Made by a program: the position numbers and the translations under genes. This document shows, piece by piece, positions 60,061-64,000 of a DNA stretch of 64,000 bases. A model generated the notes under the pieces. That model was given only the letters and a program-made list of their open reading frames with translations, had not been told where the DNA came from and did no database searches. Each line of letters starts with the position of its first letter. The stretch's first letter is position 1. The stretch is from positions 310,001 through 374,000 of the forward strand of contig NZ_JAGGQL010000003.1 of the NCBI RefSeq assembly GCF_018613315.1, written 5' to 3'. This stretch comes from Bacillus sp. ISL-37 (GTDB lineage: Bacteria > Bacillota > Bacilli > Bacillales > Cytobacillaceae).

Positions 60061-61740
60061 ATGATGCCTAATCTACACTTTGAACATTGGCCGAAAATCT
60101 CTAAATCTCTCAAACTGCCAGAAACATCACTTTATGAAAATTTAAAAGTCAGTGCGGAGAGATACCCTGACCAGAGTGCGATCTACTACTATGGTCATAC
60201 AATTTCCTACAAGGAGCTTGATGAGGAAGTCAACGCTCTTGCAGGTTTCCTACAGCAAAAGCTGGGGGTTACTAGAGGGGAAAAAGTATTGTTATTCATG
60301 CAAAATTCACCACAATTCGTGATTGGATTCTATGCCATTTCAAAAGCAGATGCAGTCGTGGTACCCATCAATCCTATGCTAACCGCAGAAGAGCTGAGCT
60401 TTTACATCAAGGATTGCGAAATCAATTCAGCATTGGTAGGCCAGGAACTTTATGACAAGGTCGATCCTCTCATAGGATCAACTCCATTAAATAATGTGGT
60501 TGTTGCCGCTTATTCTGATTATAAAGGGGATGAATATAGCGGCACAGTGCCTCCGGAGGTAGAAGCAGCGAGAACGGTTTATGATCAGCCAGGACACTTC
60601 CAATGGAAGGAAGCCATTGGTGCACAGTATGAACCAGGCGCTCATACTACCCTGGCAGATGACCTTGTTGTGCTTCCTTATACCTCTGGAACGACAGGGC
60701 TGCCAAAAGGCTGTATGCATACAAACCGTACCGTTCAGGCAAATACAATCGGTGCGTATCACTGGTCAAGCTCCACAACTAGTGCAGTTCATTTAACCAC
60801 ACTTCCATTGTTCCATGTTACCGGAATGGTACACAGCATGCATATGCCGATCTTTTCAGGAAGCACAATGGTGCTGATGACAAGATGGAACCGCGAGGCA
60901 GCAGTTGAATTGATTCAATCACAAGGATGCACACACTGGGTGGCCATTGCAACAATGATCGTCGACTTCCTTGCAAATCCCAAACTAAAATCAGAGGATA
61001 TTGCAACATTAACCTCTATATCAGGCGGCGGTGCAGCGCTCCCTGAGGCTGTTGGAGAAAAACTGTACAAACTTACAGGCCTAAGGTTTGTGGAAGGATA
61101 CGGACTTTCTGAAACCATTGCCCAGACGCACTTCAACCCGCCTGACAGGCCTAAAATGCAATGCCTTGGCATCCCGTCCTTTGATGTCGATGCAAGAGTT
61201 ATTGAACCGTCAACCGGAAAAGAACTTGGAGCAGGTGAGATTGGTGAGATCGTAGTCCATGGTCCGCAGGTTATGGTCGGCTACTACAACAGGGATGATG
61301 AAAACAGAAATTCATTCATTGAAATAGACGGAAAAAGGTTTTTCAGGACAGGTGACATTGGCCGTTTTGATGAAGAAGGATACTACTTCATGGTCGATCG
61401 TGTCAAAAGAATGATCAATGCATCAGGTTATAAGGTATGGCCTACTGAAGTTGAATCCTATCTTTACAAACATCCGGCGATACAGCAGGCTGTTGTGGTT
61501 GGTATCCCGGATCCAAGAAGAGGAGAATCCGTAAAGGCGTTCGTGATTCTAAATGAGGGGTACGATGGAGAAATAAGTGAAGATGAAATCATCGAATGGT
61601 CCAAACAGCATATGGCAGCCTATAAATATCCCCGTGAAGTCGAGTTCAGGTCACAGTTCCCAATGACTAGCAGCGGCAAGATCCTATGGCGTAAATTACA
61701 GGAGGAAGAACGGGAAAAAGCTGAAAAACAGGTGAGGTAA
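60061..61740 (+). CDS. Long-chain acyl-CoA synthetase
   Basis: 559 residues (ATG 60061; ATG 60064 also possible; GGAGGAA upstream). Third ligase of the window: YTSGTTGLPKGCMHTN, EGYGLSETIAQTHFNPP, FRTGDIGRFDEEGYYF, DRVKRMINASGYKVWPTE and the catalytic lysine in PMTSSGKILWRKL. The KVWPTEVE form is typical of a Bacillus fatty-acid ligase group. Placed between the esterase and the ABC importer, it probably activates the imported acid. Confidence 0.9.
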   Translation: MMPNLHFEHWPKISKSLKLPETSLYENLKVSAERYPDQSAIYYYGHTISYKELDEEVNALAGFLQQKLGVTRGEKVLLFMQNSPQFVIGFYAISKADAVVVPINPMLTAEELSFYIKDCEINSALVGQELYDKVDPLIGSTPLNNVVVAAYSDYKGDEYSGTVPPEVEAARTVYDQPGHFQWKEAIGAQYEPGAHTTLADDLVVLPYTSGTTGLPKGCMHTNRTVQANTIGAYHWSSSTTSAVHLTTLPLFHVTGMVHSMHMPIFSGSTMVLMTRWNREAAVELIQSQGCTHWVAIATMIVDFLANPKLKSEDIATLTSISGGGAALPEAVGEKLYKLTGLRFVEGYGLSETIAQTHFNPPDRPKMQCLGIPSFDVDARVIEPSTGKELGAGEIGEIVVHGPQVMVGYYNRDDENRNSFIEIDGKRFFRTGDIGRFDEEGYYFMVDRVKRMINASGYKVWPTEVESYLYKHPAIQQAVVVGIPDPRRGESVKAFVILNEGYDGEISEDEIIEWSKQHMAAYKYPREVEFRSQFPMTSSGKILWRKLQEEEREKAEKQVR

Positions 61741-61785
61741 AAGCACTCCGTCGAAGGTAGCTATCAAATTATAAGGAGGATTTTG

Positions 61786-62649
61786 ATGGAGATTTTGGTT
61801 CAGCAGCTGTTCAATGGGCTTACGATTGGAAGTGTTTATGCATTAGTAGCCCTCGGACTAACTCTAGTTTACGGTATCCTTCATATCCCGAATTTCGCCC
61901 ACGGTGCCCTATATATGATGGGTGGCTATATCACCTTGATGATGATGGTGCAGTACGGGCTTCATTATTGGCTGGCGATCCTGGTTTCTGTCATTGTTGT
62001 CGGACTTATTGGTGTGCTGATGGAACGATTGGTTTTTTACCCATTAAGGCATGCACCGCCTATTCACGACAAAATTGCTGCGATCGGCATTCTGTTGTTT
62101 CTGGAAGCTTTTGCTCAGTATGTCTGGGGAGCTGACTATCAAACAATGCCAACTCCATACGGCCAGGTGGTACAGTTATTCGGATTGACCTTTACCATGC
62201 AAAGATTACTGATCATCATTGCGGCGATTACCGTCATGGTACTGCTATTCCTTTTCCTGAAAAAGACGTATACAGGGGCATCCATCATCGCCATGTCACA
62301 GGACCGTGACGGAGCTAACCTTGTGGGAATCAATACGAACCGGGTCGCGATGCTGACGTTCCTGATCTCTGGAGGGCTTGCGGCGATCGCCAGCTCTCTG
62401 GCTGCGCCTATCAATCTGGTTTTTCCGGGTATGGGACAGCTGGTTATTCTAAAAGCATTTGTCATTATCATTCTCGGCGGTATGGGCAGCATTCCAGGAG
62501 CTATCATCGGCGGCTACATTTTAGGATTCAGCGAAAGCCTGGGGGCGACGTATATATCAAACGATTATAAAGATATCATCGCGTTCATCCTGCTGGTGAT
62601 CATTCTATCCGTAAAACCAACAGGCCTTTTTGCAAAGGGGGGACACTAG
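61786..62649 (+). CDS. Liv-type ABC transporter permease (LivH family)
   Basis: 287 residues from ATG 61786 (AAGGAGGA upstream). About eight membrane helices; QLFNGLTIGSVYALVALGLTLVYGILHIPNFAHG is split family signature of LivH, and the cytoplasmic loop has LVGINTNRVAMLTFLISGGLA. The family imports branched-chain amino acids, urea or carboxylic acids. Here, directly behind an acyl-CoA ligase, the substrate is more likely a carboxylic acid. The stop shares a base with the livM-like start. Confidence 0.88.
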   Translation: MEILVQQLFNGLTIGSVYALVALGLTLVYGILHIPNFAHGALYMMGGYITLMMMVQYGLHYWLAILVSVIVVGLIGVLMERLVFYPLRHAPPIHDKIAAIGILLFLEAFAQYVWGADYQTMPTPYGQVVQLFGLTFTMQRLLIIIAAITVMVLLFLFLKKTYTGASIIAMSQDRDGANLVGINTNRVAMLTFLISGGLAAIASSLAAPINLVFPGMGQLVILKAFVIIILGGMGSIPGAIIGGYILGFSESLGATYISNDYKDIIAFILLVIILSVKPTGLFAKGGH

Positions 62650-63674
62650 TGGCGAAAATCATCAATAAACGGATTATCATTCCTGTACTCGTACTGTTTG
62701 CCATCGTCTTTCCATTTGTGACCCAAAATGACTATTTTATCCATGTCATGACTCTCTCTTTTATCTGGATGATTGGTGTGTATGGGCTTAATCTTCTGGC
62801 CGGTTACACAGGATATCTATCATTGGCGCATGCTGGATTCTTTGCGGTTGGGGCATATTCCTTAGGGCTTTTAACAGTTAAAGCGCAGTTGAATTTCTGG
62901 CTGGCTTTTGTGCTCGCCCTGATTATTACCAGTGTTCTTGGGTTTTTGATTGGCCTGATTGCACTCAGGACAAAGGAGCATTTCTTTGCCATCTATACGC
63001 TATGTGTAGGGTATATCCTTTACCTTATCATTGATAAGTGGGATAGCTTAACAGAAGGAGTCCGAGGTCTGATCGGAATTCCAGCACCAGGAAATATCGG
63101 GCCGATTTCCTTTGAAACACCATTATCACAATATTATCTTGTCCTTGCGATCCTGCTAGTTGTGATCCTGATTGTCTACCGTATCGTGCATTCCCTGACT
63201 GGAAGGACTTACATTGCTATTCGCAATAGTGAGGACCTCGCCCAAACAATCGGTATATCGACAATGAAAAATAAACTGGAAGTATTTGTTCTCTCGACTT
63301 TTTTTGCTGGTTTATCAGGAGCACTATACGCCTCTTTCATCCGCTTCATTGGTCCTGATATTGGCAACATCGTCATCACGTTTGATTTGCTGACATACCT
63401 GTTGATTGGCGGAATCGGCACGCTGTCAGGACCAATCGTGGGTACTGTATTGGTCGTATGGATTTCACAGCAGCTGCAATTTCTCCAGGATTACCGCATG
63501 CTTATTTTTGGCCCGATCCTTACACTGCTAGTGATCTTTTACCCACGAGGAATCGCCGGTTCGATTGCAGGGTGGAATGTAAAGCGAGCTGAGAAGAAGC
63601 ATGCAAAAGCCCAACAGGACGAACGATTTTCACGAAGCTCAATCTCGCCAGAAAATCAAGTGAAGGAGGGATAA
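62649..63674 (+). CDS. Liv-type ABC transporter permease (LivM family)
   Basis: 341 residues, GTG start overlapping the previous stop (TAGTG). About ten membrane helices; LNLLAGYTGYLSLAHAGFFAVGAY and RNSEDLAQTIGISTMKNKL are LivM signatures, with a charged C-terminal tail. Second permease of the importer. GGGGG upstream provides the ribosome site. The ATPase gene follows after 2 nt. Confidence 0.88.
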   Translation: MAKIINKRIIIPVLVLFAIVFPFVTQNDYFIHVMTLSFIWMIGVYGLNLLAGYTGYLSLAHAGFFAVGAYSLGLLTVKAQLNFWLAFVLALIITSVLGFLIGLIALRTKEHFFAIYTLCVGYILYLIIDKWDSLTEGVRGLIGIPAPGNIGPISFETPLSQYYLVLAILLVVILIVYRIVHSLTGRTYIAIRNSEDLAQTIGISTMKNKLEVFVLSTFFAGLSGALYASFIRFIGPDIGNIVITFDLLTYLLIGGIGTLSGPIVGTVLVVWISQQLQFLQDYRMLIFGPILTLLVIFYPRGIAGSIAGWNVKRAEKKHAKAQQDERFSRSSISPENQVKEG

Positions 63675-63676
63675 GG

Positions 63677-64000
63677 ATGTTCCTTGAAACAAAAAATTTA
63701 TCGAAGAAATTTGGCGGTTTGACAGCAGTGAACAACGTTGATTTTTCAATAGAAAAGGGTAAAATCAATGCCATCATCGGTCCTAATGGCGCCGGCAAGT
63801 CAACGTTTTTCAATTTGATAAGCGGCTTCCACCCTCCGAGTTCAGGCAGCATTATTCTGAAAGGTCAGGATATCACCAGGATGCCTCCTAATAAAATAGC
63901 AGAAATGGGAATTGCTCGCACCTTTCAAACTACCAATCTGTTTGAACAGTCAACTGTACTTGACAACGTGGTCGTCGGACACAGATTGAGGACAAAGTCC
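63677..64000 (+). CDS. Liv-type ABC transporter ATP-binding protein (LivG family), partial
   Basis: 108 codons to the window edge. Walker A GPNGAGKST (about residues 37-45) and the LivG-specific GIARTFQTTNLFEQSTVLDNV (Q loop) are visible; the ABC signature and Walker B are beyond the edge. Drives import by the two permeases. GAAGGAGGG before the ATG. A second ATPase (LivF) and a binding protein are expected just outside the window. Confidence 0.92.
   Translation, partial: MFLETKNLSKKFGGLTAVNNVDFSIEKGKINAIIGPNGAGKSTFFNLISGFHPPSSGSIILKGQDITRMPPNKIAEMGIARTFQTTNLFEQSTVLDNVVVGHRLRTKS

Overview
The window reads as chromosome of a low-to-mid G+C Gram-positive spore-former of the Bacillaceae. The evidence is SbcDC, a KinB-like kinase, an RsbR stressosome protein, an S-box controlled methionine operon, bacillolysin, SodF-like superoxide dismutase, GGAGG ribosome sites and TTG/GTG starts. 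A Mesobacillus/Cytobacillus-type genome is my guess; genus cannot be proven from this sequence. I saw no rRNA, tRNA, IS element, phage or CRISPR.

Layout. 0-2.4 kb: DUF4395 protein, a VanW-type lipoprotein split by a -1 frame change, and two damaged small genes. 2.7-10.7 kb: one minus-strand operon, promoter - SAM-I riboswitch - metI - metC - yitJ - metH, which covers cysteine to methionine. 11.4-30.9 kb: housekeeping and stress genes (neutral protease, CstA, ArsA-like ATPase with a CC-ending partner, YHYH/nuclease protein, histidine kinase, cold-shock protein, RsbR, sbcDC with a LexA-type box, DUF3900, Nudix, methyltransferase). 31-46 kb and 49.5-64 kb: a large fatty/carboxylic acid catabolic region. 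It holds acyl-CoA ligases, four acyl-CoA dehydrogenases, hydratases, SDRs, thiolase, thioesterase, alcohol and aldehyde dehydrogenases, R2lox, a lactonase-like PTE protein, a kinase, a ComB-type phosphatase, an esterase and a Liv-type ABC transporter that runs off the window.

How the genes work together. A TetR-family repressor (33.5 kb) lies among four near-identical palindromes (centres near CATACC-N-ACCGGT). Each palindrome sits at or just after a predicted transcription start, so it probably controls the operons beginning at 31065, 34238, 49555 and 54042. The last operon carries the two halves of ACAD11 (kinase plus ACAD) as separate genes. This suggests 4-hydroxyacyl-CoA breakdown through a phosphorylated intermediate, as in levulinate catabolism, with an ABC importer for the acid.

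The most unusual feature is not coding. Four intergenic regions hold tandem arrays of exactly 52-bp units. Each unit carries a ~9-10 bp inverted repeat, and in the longer arrays two alternating unit types give a 104-bp period. The arm sequences are shared by two arrays and unrelated in the other two, but the pitch is constant. Two more regions hold 21-bp and 20/21-bp arrays, also alternating. All lie just 3' of a gene. Other points worth checking are three genes whose best-placed start codon is ATC, and a 182-bp inverted-repeat element that also occurs in an 88-bp 'empty' form.
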